Below, piece after piece: positions 24,626 through 35,190 of a stretch of 64,000 bases of DNA. The notes under the pieces are model-generated. The model saw only the letters and a list, made by a program, of their open reading frames with translations. It was not told where the DNA came from and did not search any database. The number at the start of each line of letters is the position of its first letter. The first letter of the stretch is position 1. A program made the translations under genes and the position numbers. The DNA lies in NCBI GenBank assembly GCA_030062745.1, contig CP099840.1:16481718-16545717 (forward strand). Direction: 5' to 3'. Origin of the DNA: Capitulum mitella (lineage: Eukaryota; Arthropoda; Thecostraca; Pollicipedomorpha; Pollicipedidae).

Positions 24626-24993
24626 CTTCACTTCGTTTATACAAAACATTTTGTTATTTACTGCAGCAGTTGCTGGAGATGTCTCGCGTCCTGGTACTTG
24701 CTGCCCGCTTGCTACTCATCATCGATAACATCCATCTCACGTTCAGGACGCTAAACGATTGTAGCGTTGGATTCCATGCGCCTGGGCGCGCGTGGCCTCT
24801 CCGTTGTCCATGGCGCTTACCTCAGTCACTGCGCACACCAGTGGTAGGAAACATTTGAAAAAAAAAACACCAGAGTGATAACTCCAGGTTCTGCTGTGCT
24901 GTTTTTGCGACTTTCATCACGTCGAGTCGTAACATTTCGAATGAATGATCTCCCATCCACGTGTCTGATCCTCGGGTCCTGAATCTGTTTACA

Positions 24994-25058
24994 TATAAAG
25001 GCCGGTCCTGGCTGAATCTGCATCACTGGAAACGACCCTGAACTTGCTCGCTGGTTAG
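24994..25058 (+). promoter_or_regulatory. core-promoter-like TATA + Inr
   Basis: TATAAAGGCC begins at 24,994 and an initiator-like TCACT lies at 25,023-25,027, about 30 bp downstream. That is the normal TATA-to-start distance. GGTTA at 25,053-25,057 fits a DPE-like RGWYV pattern at about +29. The region downstream leads into the LINE remnant about 400 bp away. The arrangement is suggestive, but such matches occur by chance. Confidence 0.3.
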
Positions 25059-25429
25059 TCAGCTGACACCCGACCGATCGCGGGCTCGTCTGACCCGTCT
25101 GACCCGGCAGTCAGGGCAACCGGCCTGACCGCTAACTCCATCTACAAACGACATCGCCTACTGCAGCAGCGAAGACTGGGAACGAGTACCAACGTATGAA
25201 CAGTCAGGACGACCCAACAGTACCCAGGGAGGCGCGCGGCGACGTGGCGCCAGGACGGGTCGCAAATCACATCGTTCATTACGCGTTCGTATCTCCGCGT
25301 GCAGAAAGTTCAGTCATACAAAGGCAACTTACTGCGAATTTTCATCGCTGGCTCTCACACCCCTCAAGCCTCGCGCTCCATCAGACCCTACAGGTCTGTA
25401 TAGTCGGACACTCTTATGCTGCCAGCCAC

Positions 25430-26460
25430 CCCAAAATTCGCCACCTAAACGCCCGATCCCTTCCTGGAGATCTTGACGACGTCAACGCCTTACTGCTGTC
25501 CGAATGGTTGGACATCCTAAATGCCTTTGCCTTTGCTTCATGCGTTTGCGAAATGTGGCTAAGTGGAGGAAAGGACTCCGGCTCCAGCACTGGCATTTCC
25601 TGGATACGCCACTGCGCCGAGAGGCAGAATCGGGCGCAGAAGCGGTGGAGTAGCCATTGTACACCGCAGCTCACTGACTGCAGAGACGATCTTTGTCCCC
25701 AGCGCTGGCCCGTCGTTGGAAATGCTGTGGATGCTGCTGTCAAGCCGTCGAGCGATAATCCGCGTGTATCGCACTCCCGGAAACTCTGCAGCGCAGACCA
25801 CTGCCGACCTCCACTCCACTGCCGACCAGCTCTTGCACGTCCTGGAGAGATGCGAGCCTTGCTAAGACCACCCGAGGCCGGCGCTGCTGCTTACACACAA
25901 CTGCCCGGCGACCTCTCGCTCAGCCCGCTGATAACATCTGTCACGCGTCCCGGTCCTGACCCCCGTCTGGTCCTAACCCCCCACTCTGATCGATATCACC
26001 TGGTTGCCAGCAGACCAGATCTCACCTGATTACCGACAGACCAGATCTCACCTTCAAATGCACAGGAGGTCAACTGGAGTATCAGCGACCATGACATCAT
26101 CACCGCATCAGCCTCTGGTATCAAGGGCTGACATCATCCGAAGAGAATCTCGGGTTCTCTCCATGCGACACCTGAACCAAGACGCGCTGTGTCTAGATCT
26201 CCCGCTGGTTGGCTTGGCTCCTGTATATCAGGGAACCACCATCGCCTACAAGATAGAGGCATGGTCGACCAGGTGCATAATCAGCGATCGTCGCATACCT
26301 CTCCGCCAGGTAAAGCTGCGGTACCCATCGAAGCCGCGGCTGCAAGAAGAACATGTGCGAACTGCACATAGAAGAATGAAACGGATCTCGAGCCTTCGTC
26401 TCAGAAGCGGTCTCAGTCAGACGTCTCGTCATCGCTGGAGCCGTCTGTCCGTAGCCAGGA
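25430..26460 (+). pseudogene. decayed non-LTR retrotransposon, endonuclease region
   Basis: Conceptual translation gives the start of an AP-type endonuclease (RHLNARSL, LDDVNALL, WLDIL; about 25,433-25,520), then CEMWLS matching the usual ETWLS position. A frame change near 25,565 is followed by FPGY, GRRSGGVAIVHRSSL and later RVYRTPG with ADQLLHVLE (25,563-25,862). The ISDHDII motif (the conserved SDH of the endonuclease) is near 26,081-26,101. The linker that follows it in LINEs, PLRQVKLRYPS..KPRLQEEHVR..AHRRMKR, runs to about 26,400. No reverse transcriptase motifs follow. At least one frameshift, a probable insertion before CEMWLS and internal stops make it inactive. The motifs fit the CR1/Jockey-like group; the clade is not resolved. 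Confidence 0.8.
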
Positions 26461-27080
26461 CTGAGACTGGACTGACGTTAGCTGTCCGTGATCAAGACTG
26501 GGGTTGGTCGTGGCAGTCCATGATCGCAGCTGGGCTGACCTGGGGTCGGAGCCGAATTCGGACCGGACTGGGCCGGGGCCACGTCTGACCGGGCTTACGA
26601 CTGACGCTGCTCGGTGGAGATACGTATTCAGTCTCCCTGTTCTTCGTCTGATGCCGCGGAGATACTGGTCCCGTCCTCCTGGCCCGGTCCTCTGGCGGGC
26701 TCCGGAGACACGGATGCCAACCAGGTGCGCTGTCTATGCCTCGCGTCACCGGCAAATGTGTTCGCAGCCACATATCCCACAACTCAGAGGCCAGAGCGCT
26801 CATTTGCTGCGCAGAAGGCATAACAGCCGTAAAGATTTTGGCCTAGAATTGAACAAAAGTTGATGCTGCTACTAAACCAGGGTAAATATAAAAATTTGTC
26901 AAATGGTGCGTAATAGATTACATATCCCTTAAAGTTAGAGAACAAAGACAAAAAAAATGTAATGATAAATGTGGCAGTCAAAATCCCACGCAAGAGAAAG
27001 ATTTAGGACTATTTTACATCTGACTTCTGCGAAAAACACATGCAATTTTGTAATCCATTAAATGTTTGAACAAGGTGTTT
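26461..27080. other. no feature recognised after LINE remnant
   Basis: GC-richer sequence to about 26,820 may be more of the element but has no recognisable reverse transcriptase motif. The rest is AT-rich. Confidence 0.4.
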
Positions 27081-27665
27081 CTGTTTATCTTTCTGCCTGT
27101 CCAAAATTTTGTCTCCGGTCCAGAGCTCCAACGGGCTGACGGATCGGCACGTGCCGCGCACCGTTCGAAAGGTCTCGCGATCTACCAGTGAACCGGCCAA
27201 CTTTCGTCGCGCTGCGACCCGTTGTTGATGCGTGTCGCGCGCTTCAAGAGAATTTTTGGCCCATGGGGAGAACACATTAAACGAAAATCACCAACAGCGT
27301 CAAACATCACCTCGGTTCCGGCGAATTTTCTCGGCAGTTACCGGTCGGATTAGCTCGAAACGCATCAACTTGGAAAGATTTAAAACATTAAACGGACAAC
27401 CGCATGACGCACAGTACGTTTCAATGCGCGCGGCACGTGCCGAGTGCAACCAGTGGAAATGTAAAAAAGCCGTTTCTGAACTTTTTCAAGATTGTGATGC
27501 TGTCGACAAAAAGCACCGCGGCGAAGCTCCGCGTACCGTCTTTAGTTTGTACCGACGGTTAACCGCCTCCTCTTGCACCACGCTGCCTGGAAGGGGGCCA
27601 TGCACTCATTTTCGGGACTCTTATCGACTCCACCCAATATCGTATAGGGGCCTTTGACCTTTTAC
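27081..27665 (-). repeat. ~600-bp GC-rich dispersed repeat, copy 2 (inverted to copy 1)
   Basis: The reverse complement matches 19,832-20,450 end to end. It has two perfect GGCACGTGCC palindromes (27,146-27,155 and 27,432-27,441). The first is followed by GCGCACCG, as at 10,605. A short stem-loop at 27,517-27,533 (CGCGG, 7-base loop, CCGCG) corresponds to CACGG..CCGTG in copy 1. A plus-strand frame is open from 27,232 to 27,657 (141 codons) and aligns in protein with the broken copy-1 frame (for example RQTS, GRI, SKR, NLE, MRAARA). I cannot assign it to a family. Confidence 0.85.
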
Positions 27666-28095
27666 ATTGAGAACTGCACCGACGCGTAACCCGTTCTTCT
27701 GTACCCCAAATCCACCCAAAACATGGTCGTATTTTACTGCGGTTTGGTTACAATCCGTCTTTCCGTAACGTCTTTCGCAAACAAAAATATCTTACTGGCC
27801 GCAGTACCTGGCTGCATCTACAACTGAATAAGCTTAATAGCGCATGCACGGCCCAATACATGGGATCCCTTAAAAAATGGCCGCTCTTTGTCTTTAAAGC
27901 GGTCTTGGTTTCAGCAAGTTGTATCGGCAACCCAAGATCATAGCGATTCACAATGAGTATCGCCTCGAAAGGAGGAAACTGAGCTACCAGTCGTAAGGTA
28001 TCTTAAAACACCAAGCCATGGTCGGTTAATTTGATTTATCCTCCCTAAAATTTCAAAAGCTTTTGATTGGAGTAACTCCAGTTCCCACAGCCCAC

Positions 28096-28175
28096 TTGGT
28101 TCCCAAAATCATGGGGGTTCTCGAGGACCCCCTCCCCCCGTAAGCTAAGGGCGATTCGGATATGGGGTGTGCTCG
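28096..28175 (+). repeat. dispersed repeat R2, copy 1
   Basis: It contains GGTTCCCAAAATCATGGGGG, a C-rich run and TAAGCTAAGGGCGATTCGGA. The first part matches the reverse complement of 36,492-36,532. The second part matches ATAAGCGAAGGGCGATTCGG near 49,013-49,032. Confidence 0.65.
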
Positions 28176-28839
28176 GGTCAACATAATAGCGGTGACAAGA
28201 ACGCACCACGACTGAAGATGAAAACGGTGCCCATCTAAGGATGAAGAAAGCTTGAACGATTCATGAGACGAAGAGGTTGCCAAATTTCTTATTTTTTTCC
28301 ACTCATGATCACTCCAAAGTCAAGGTGAATTTGCAGCTTCTGAATGATTTCTGAGTGAAGTACATCTGAATGAAAAGGACATTACTGGAAAGCCGACAAA
28401 TTATCTTTTGTGTATAATGTTTTTCAACATCTGCAGATGGTAATCTTTTCGATAATTGAGCACTACTACATGGTGTTGAGGTATTTTGTCGGTCCCTAAC
28501 AAACTGTTTCATGCTAAGGATGATAATAAGATGTTTTAGAGAGGATTTTCGTCAGTAAAGCATCGATGTCTGGAAAACATGGAGATTTTTGCTGTTGTCT
28601 TGGTTATCAAGTCTTGGCATCTGCGTTCCGTTTGCTTGCTTTCAAAAACGCATTCGCATTTTGCACACCCCACTGATAGCACGAATCGCACGTAAAGAAG
28701 TCGATGAAACGCACTGGTACTTCAGTAGCAAGATATCACGAAGTGAACTCATGAAAGGAGTGATCTTGGCAAGGTCAGCCTAACGGGATGCACATACTGA
28801 TCGAGTTCCGTATGCGCATAATCTGCTTACAAATGCCAC

Positions 28840-29260
28840 GCTCGTCGCGACTGATGCGGCGCGAAACCGGCACCGTGCTCCAGGGCCGCTCGTCCGTGTC
28901 TGGGTCCGGCCGGAGCCGCCGCTGCCTGCCGTGCCGGCCGATGGACATGGCCGCGGCCAGCTCCGTGTCGCCACTATCGGCAGCAATCAGCACACATCCG
29001 CGCCAGATGCAAATGTGCGGCCGCCAGTGGCCGCGGCCGGCGCCCTCTGCGCCGATGCCGAGTGACGGCCAGCGGCCGGCGAGCGTGCGCGGCGCCGCCC
29101 GTGGCCGTGCCCGGGACCGGGGTCGCTGCTGCGGCCGACGCTCGGCCTCCTGCCATCAATCTGGGTCCGCACCATGTCCGAGAGCGACGGCGCCCATTGT
29201 TTCCTCCGGACTATCTGGCCATCTGCGCTGCCTCCGCGGCTATAAAAATTCGTCACCGTG
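28840..29260 (+). promoter_or_regulatory. CpG-rich island ending in a TATA box
   Basis: The CpG-dense tract 28,840-29,235 ends with TATAAAAA at 29,241-29,248. A CpG island directly upstream of a TATA box is compatible with a plus-strand promoter starting near 29,270. No clear initiator or downstream coding frame supports it. Many overlapping open frames in the island are composition artefacts. Confidence 0.3.
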
Positions 29261-31963
29261 ACAGTCTATAGAAGGCTACTGATGGATAAAAGGGTTTGAC
29301 GCATCTGCAACGGAATAACAATGAGACATCCGGTGGCTGGCCAGTCCTGTGTTGATTTGTGGCCAGTCAGAATCTGGCAAAATCTAAAAAGCCAAACCGA
29401 TCTGCGCCCTTATCTGTCAGCACGGTGGCAGGTAAGTATTATGGCAGACATTGCCCTCGCGATGCAGGCACAGTCATTTGCATAGCGCATCTGTCCGCAG
29501 CCATTCCAGTGCCAGCTGGACAGAACAACAATGACCTTGAACGGATCACTGGGTCATGAATACAGTGAACGGTAAACGTGTCAATAGGCACTTGTCCAAT
29601 GAGGGGTTCAAAGTCTGCCACGAGTTGTTGACATATGTATTCCCGCATAATTCCCGCATATGGACTTTCATCGCAAACCAGATTGCAGTGTTAGACAATG
29701 TTTTATACCTTCGCATTACGTGTACAAAAAGTTCAGATTGTTGTAACTGTGCAGAAGTCTTCTTGAGAGTAACGTTTGAACACTGTACTTTTCACTATCA
29801 ACATCGGTAATGAAATTTCACTGTAGAGGCATTGTAAGATAATGAAAATGCTTAAGCCGTCATCCTCCCGAGAAAGGGGAATAGCTTTCCACGTTCCTGT
29901 GTCAGGGGACTCGCACACAAATGCCTTTTCACCCAGATTGGTTAAGGGAGCACCGATTGTGGAACAGGTGTTCTTGATGCAAAACAAGGGCAACGAGCTT
30001 AGGCGTGAATCCCCGTGTTTCGTCGTTCGTTCAAGCGAATTCGGCGATACGTTTTGCAGTGTTACGTTTTGGGCTTCAGTGCATCCAATGTCGGCGCCTG
30101 GCGCACGAATTTAGAAATAAGGACCGTTATGTGGGTGTTCTAAAAAACGACTCCAACAATGTTTAACCAATGGATGTTGAAGCAAAAGTCCAGTCACAAG
30201 ACGGCTCTGCGTGCCAAAGCCTCAGAATACCATGGATGTAGAAGAAGACATCTTCTACGTGGGTAATGTGAATGTTGCAAAAACTATTTACGGCCGTTTT
30301 CCAGCAGTTTTGGTATGTAAATGGTGTGTTTCCCATTTGACGTTATACACGTATGATGATGCGTGGAGGGGATAATTTTAGTAGGTGATTCACGCATGCC
30401 CTGCCGAGTTGCTAACACATACATTTCACAGGAATGTGCACCATCTTAACGGATTTCACAGGAATGTTCACGGTCTTAACGGACAACATTTGTTCTCCAT
30501 GTCTACCTTAGTCGCAAACCTCCATAAGTATCGGAAAATTTTATAACCATCAGGCATCATGATGGTTTGAAACCAAAAATATAACACTGAAATCGCGCGC
30601 TGGCGTGAGAAGATAAAGCTACGTAGCTGGCACTGGGCATCAAAACGTCAAGCTTCTATTGCGCAGAAGTTTCGAATGAGGCGCACTAACCACACATATT
30701 GGCAAACATACGCATACCATAGATTAAGGATACATTTATGACTATCATACGACTGGTATGCGATGGAAACATCCAATTTTTATTTACTTTAAAACCAGTT
30801 TATAAAATGCGCAATATGGGATTTCCATAGTCGATGCACCTTCCTGGCATCTGAACACTACAAACTCGGCAAAATCTAAGTCCAGAAATGCATTAGGACG
30901 GACATCATTAGGAAAACTGAAACATATCTATTGTTGCTTGTCTGCTTAAAATAACTGTTGTTGATAATCTTCTTCGTTTTTTCGTGATATTTGTTATACC
31001 TTATACATATATAACGAAGTACGGGCTTCACCTTCTAAGTCTGCGCGCCAAGTACCGAAATTAGATCCATTTTACTTAAAACATAGCAGTTTTGCACTAT
31101 CGCCGAATCTGCTTAAACAAACGCCAAAACGAGCGGATTGGTACCTATACTGACTGCTCCAGTTTTGCATCGTGTTTTACAGTAGTTGCTCACATGCCGA
31201 CTTTGGATGGAAAGGTATGTAGCCACCCAAGGTATTTATTTAGCCTTGTCCGTGGCTACTATCTTGAAATAAATTCACTACGATCAGTAAGCGTAAGCGC
31301 TGCTTACTGACAACAAACCTGGCAAAACAGTCAGTGCATTGGACTCGAAAATAACATAAAATTAGGCAATTTCTTCCGATTACCACGGTTCGCCACAGCT
31401 GTTGGCATTTGTTGGCAACAGCCCACACCTCCGAAAATGGTATCTGCAGGCGACAAATGCGAAAGCTGCAATCGCCTTTTTTTCTGATTACCTACTCCTC
31501 ACAATTATGTGGCATGCGGACGTCCACATAATCAGATTTTTTAGGCATACCTGAACTGGGGCTTGTCCACTGCAGCGCGAAAAACTACATGTCCGAGAGA
31601 CGGCGGGGGCGTGAGAATACAAGAAACTGTGCCTCCGCCGAGTTACATATTCATGACCATCCCTCGGGACCAGTAATATATGCTATGATGATTGGTCCCA
31701 ATCGTCAGATCCGCTGAGCAACGCTATTTATGTTGAAGTGCGATCTTGTTTATGTGCCGGGTAATTGGAATTAGAGTCGATCGCAGGGCGTCATTATGCA
31801 GATATGCGCCGAAAGCGCCGCGTCCCCACGGCCCGCTAACTGGCTCGGGTCTGGCGGCGAGCCAGGAGCGCCGCTGAAGCCCAGCTCGGTCTCCCTCTGC
31901 GTTCGTAACGAACGAAAATCGCCCGGCCTCCACGTGAACTGCCGAGGATGGATCAGTCGATTA
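29261..31963. other. no gene recognised
   Basis: Mostly AT-rich. Small features are an 8-bp-arm hairpin (GTAGAAGA / TCTTCTAC, 30,238-30,258) and a 30-bp tandem duplication at 30,423-30,482. The segment 31,610-31,860 grades into GC-richer DNA without clear signals. Confidence 0.45.
30423..30482. repeat. 30-bp tandem duplication
   Basis: Two adjacent units each begin ATTTCACAGGAATGT and end TCTTAACGG, with three or so differences between them. Confidence 0.8.
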
Positions 31964-32222
31964 GGCGAAGAGTTCAGAGGAGGGACCAGACCAGAGAACC
32001 GATCTGCAGGGACAGCTCAGAGTGGGGGCCAGATCTGAGCACCGGTCCGCGAAGAGAGCTCAGGGACGGACCGGACCCGGGCGCCAGTCCGTGAAGAGAG
32101 CTCAGAGACGGACCGGATCAGAGCGCCGTCCGTGAAGAGAGCTCAGGGACGGACCGGAACCGGGTGCCGGTCCGTGAAGAGAGCTCAGGGACGGGCCGGA
32201 TTAGAGCGCCAGTCTGCGAGCG
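31964..32222. repeat. ~42-bp minisatellite, about 6 copies
   Basis: Units contain GTCCGTGAAGAGAGCTCAGG then GACGGACCGGA. Starts at 32,045, 32,087, 32,128, 32,170 and 32,212 are 41-42 bp apart. A more diverged unit or two lies to the left. Each unit has the SacI-type hexamer GAGCTC. Confidence 0.85.
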
Positions 32223-32919
32223 AACTGAAAACGCATCGTTCATCAAGACGACATCAGAGGGGATGAATTACATCTTTCTTTTTGCCGACATTACTCAATG
32301 TGGCGGGCCGACGCGACCACAAAGGCTTTTGCGGCACGACTGACATACAAAAATACGGTCTCGGCTCCACGCTGTAATTTCTGTGCCTATCTACCCGGCA
32401 TCTGTGTTTTCGGGTATCTTGGCATTCATCGGGGCGCCCCGTCGCTTTACGCAAACCAAGACCGCCAGAAACAGGCGTTTGTGGCAGTCTCCTAATTCGT
32501 GGTGACTATTGGCCACCTGGTACCTGTGTCATTCCAGGTCGACAAGCGACTGCTGATCATTTATTATAGCCACTTCGCCATCACCCGCGGAAACTTGCGT
32601 AAACCACGGTGTAAGACGGAAAAGTAGGTTCCTACCAGCGAACCTCCGTTGCTCACATTTTGCTATGTTTGTGGCTCCATATCAAAACATGAAGAACAGT
32701 TCTTGTTTACGCGTCTTAAAAACAAACAAAGCTCCTCGTGCACTGGTGCTGACCAAATCGAACCCACCATTTTTATCGCACCGATAGTTATCAAGAAGGC
32801 ATTGGAAACCAAACCAATTTTAGGAACTTTTACCCCCTCTTCTTTTCCATCGGCTGGCTCCATCCCGGTTGAATCTTTTTCCTCGCTGCCTGCACACCAA
32901 CACCGTTCCTCTGATCACA
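32223..32919. other. no feature recognised
   Basis: Mixed DNA; the open frames at 32,298-32,495 and 32,649-32,942 have no recognisable features. Confidence 0.4.
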
Positions 32920-33106
32920 CCGTTCCTCCACCGTTCCTTTGATCGCACCGTTCCTCTGATCATTTCTCTCAGTTTGAGCGTCGTTCCTTCCTGCCTGAGA
33001 GCCGTTCCTCTCCGTTCGAAGAACGTTACTTTTTACGAACGCTGTTCTTCCGCTCCTAGGCGTCGTCCTTCGCCGCCGGAACACCGTACCTAGCCGATGA
33101 AATGCC
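32920..33106. repeat. degenerate flank of the 21-bp minisatellite
   Basis: Irregular repeats of CACCGTTCCTC and GATCACACCGTTCC-like motifs precede the regular array and share its CCGTTCCTC core. Confidence 0.6.
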
Positions 33107-33800
33107 ATTCCTCGCCGCTGAAGCACCTTTTCCTCACCGCTGGAGCGACATTCCTCACCGCTCGAGCACCGTTCCTCACCGCTGGAGTGCAATTCCTCGC
33201 CACTGAGGCACCGTTCCTCACCGCTGGAGCGACATTCTTCACCACTGCAGCACCGTTTTTCACCGCTGGAGCGCCATTCCTCACCGCTGGAGCGCTATTT
33301 CCAACCGCTGGAGCGCTATTTCCCACCGCTGGAGCGCTATTTCCCATCGCTGGAGCACCATTCCTCACCGCTGGAGCACGCTTCCTCGCCGCTGGAGCAC
33401 GGTTCCTCACCGCTGGAGCGCCATTCCTCGCCGCTGGAGCGCTATTCCCCACCGCTGGAGCGCCATTCCTCACCACTGGAGCGCTATTCCTCACCGCTGG
33501 AGCACGGTTCCTCACCGCTGGGGCACGGTTCCTCGCCGCTGGAGCACGGTTCCTCACCGCTGGAGCGCCATTCCTCACCGCTGGAGCACGGTTCCTCACC
33601 GCTGGAGCACGGTTCCTCGCCGCTGGAGCGCCATTCCTCACCGCTGGAGCACGGTTCCTCGCCGCTGGAGCACGGTTCCTCGCCGCTGGAGCACGGTTCC
33701 TCGCCGCAGGAGCGACATTCCTCGACGTTGGAGCACCTTTCCTCGCCACTGGAAGACCGCTCCTCACTGCTGGGGCATCGTTCCTCGCCGCTGGAGCGCC
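33107..33800. repeat. 21-bp minisatellite, about 33 copies
   Basis: The unit is approximately CCGCTGGAGCACGGTTCCTC plus one base. Variants alternate GCACGG / GCGCCA / GCGCTA and ACC / GCC. Because 21 is divisible by three, plus-strand (33,097-33,921) and minus-strand (33,090-33,767; 33,484-33,837) frames remain open and read as heptapeptide repeats. Differences between units change amino acids as often as not, and there is no flanking gene structure. I treat it as non-coding tandem DNA, with low odds of a repetitive protein. Confidence 0.9.
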
Positions 33801-34310
33801 CTTGCAGCTCGGCTGTCGCCGAGATGGCGGCGCACAAGCGGCACTATCATTAGAGATGCGGGCGCGCGCGAGGCACCCCGCCGCGCCGCATAGAGCACCT
33901 GTCGGCCAGGCCCGCCTGTAGATATCTCAATGATGGATGGTCGCCCGCTCATAAACAGTGCGCGCCGGCCGGATTCCTCGGTTGACGGTAAAAATGAGCG
34001 CGTCGTTAGCGGCGGAACGTGCGGCAGACCGCCGCCACCCCGGGCCGCTCGGTCTGGGGTAATTATACTGACCGATCACCGCGACAGTCGTCAGTAAACA
34101 AAACACCTGCGCGACGGTGGCCGACGACGTCGGCATCTGCCGCTGCGGCCTCGGCGGCGGCCAACCAACGCCGGTACCCTGGCCAGCTGAGGTGGGCGGG
34201 TGTGGACCGCTGCCGGCGCCCCGGCCAGAACAGGTGGAACGGTGTGAGGGCTGCCGACGACAGACGGAGCCGGAGACCTGCAGGCGCAGCGTTCACACCA
34301 ACAACCCGGT
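33801..34310. other. CpG-rich island
   Basis: CpG-dense DNA with GCGCCGGCCGGATT near 33,961. It borders the 21-bp array. Open frames on both strands are composition artefacts. Confidence 0.55.
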
Positions 34311-34819
34311 ACCGCTCCAATCCTTAAAACTTGCGTTTTTGCATCTGCGAGAAAGGCAGGTTTTGTATTGGCCCGTGCACTGGTTCACAATGCAATGCGT
34401 TTGGCGGATATAAGAAGTTATTCAACATGCCAGAATATCCAACATTCTTGAAATGGTATCCACCTATCATGCCCAGTGTTCCTGAACTTCTTTTTTTATT
34501 TTTGGAACGTTTCCTCTGGTCCAGGTAGGTGTTGTCGTAGGTCTCCGGCCACAGTATTACGAACAGCGTTGTTAAGATATTGCCAGCACTGGCTGCACGT
34601 TTGCCAGTTCGACTCATGAAGCAAGACTTGCAAAAGCCTTGGCATGATGTCAAACGTGCAGAATCATTTCGCACCGTTTTAGATAACGTATTGGTTTTTG
34701 CTAGTCATTAGTTCGCCTAGTTTTTTTTTGCTGCCCCAGACTTGCTTATTACGTTATTTTCTTTTGATTTTGGCTCTAACGTAAAGTTCTGTGGGCCGCG
34801 GCAGATCAGAGAGGGACTA

Positions 34820-35190
34820 CTCCTAGGCCCAGTTTCATAAAGCAAACCCAGAAACCTAAGAACTTAGGAAAACACGCCATGCAAAAATATAGCCTAGATC
34901 CCAGATCAGCCAGTCTCATAATGAAGTGCTTGGTTCCTAGATCATGCTCCTGGATTATGATATGACTGTGTACTAGAATGTGCAGCTGTAGTTTTATTTT
35001 TGTAGAAGCACTGTTTCCAACTCTTGGCAGTTGTTGAAAACGATGCTTTCTCGTTTTCAATCTGATATGATTGAACACATGAATATGGCACCAAGCAATC
35101 GGTTTGAGGAAAATGCGGTGAACCATCGCGGGATTCGAACCACTCGCCTGCGCAATTCCAACTTCCTCTCCATCCGATTAAACAAAAGAC
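34820..35190 (-). mobile_element. SINE- or MITE-like element with box-B sequence
   Basis: On the minus strand a tRNA-type box B, GGTTCGAATCC, lies at 35,141-35,131. About 300 bp further along the same strand is CTTTATGAAACTGGGCCT (plus coordinates 34,825-34,842). From memory, CTTTATGAAAC-GGGCC ends are common on short elements in marine invertebrates. The T-arm around box B does not pair well and no cloverleaf can be drawn, so this is not a functional tRNA. A clear box A was not found. Confidence 0.35.

Noticed and set aside
25196-26029. 277-codon frame as an intact gene
   Set aside because: Only its middle shows LINE endonuclease motifs, and homology then changes frame; the rest is fortuitous openness.
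19832-27665. One 7.8-kb transposon with the GC-rich repeats as terminal inverted repeats
   Set aside because: The copies are strongly diverged from each other and the interior holds unrelated repeats; independent copies are simpler.
29842-30114. 90-codon open frame as a small gene
   Set aside because: No recognisable motif and no supporting signals.
30238-30258. Heat-shock-element-like hairpin GTAGAAGA / TCTTCTAC
   Set aside because: GAA/TTC spacing does not fit the nGAAnnTTCn rule well; probably a chance palindrome.
33097-33921. 274-codon plus-strand protein
   Set aside because: Generated by the 21-bp minisatellite; minus-strand frames are equally open.
35110-35190. tRNA gene on the minus strand
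   Set aside because: Box B is perfect, but the T-stem does not pair and no cloverleaf or acceptor stem can be drawn.
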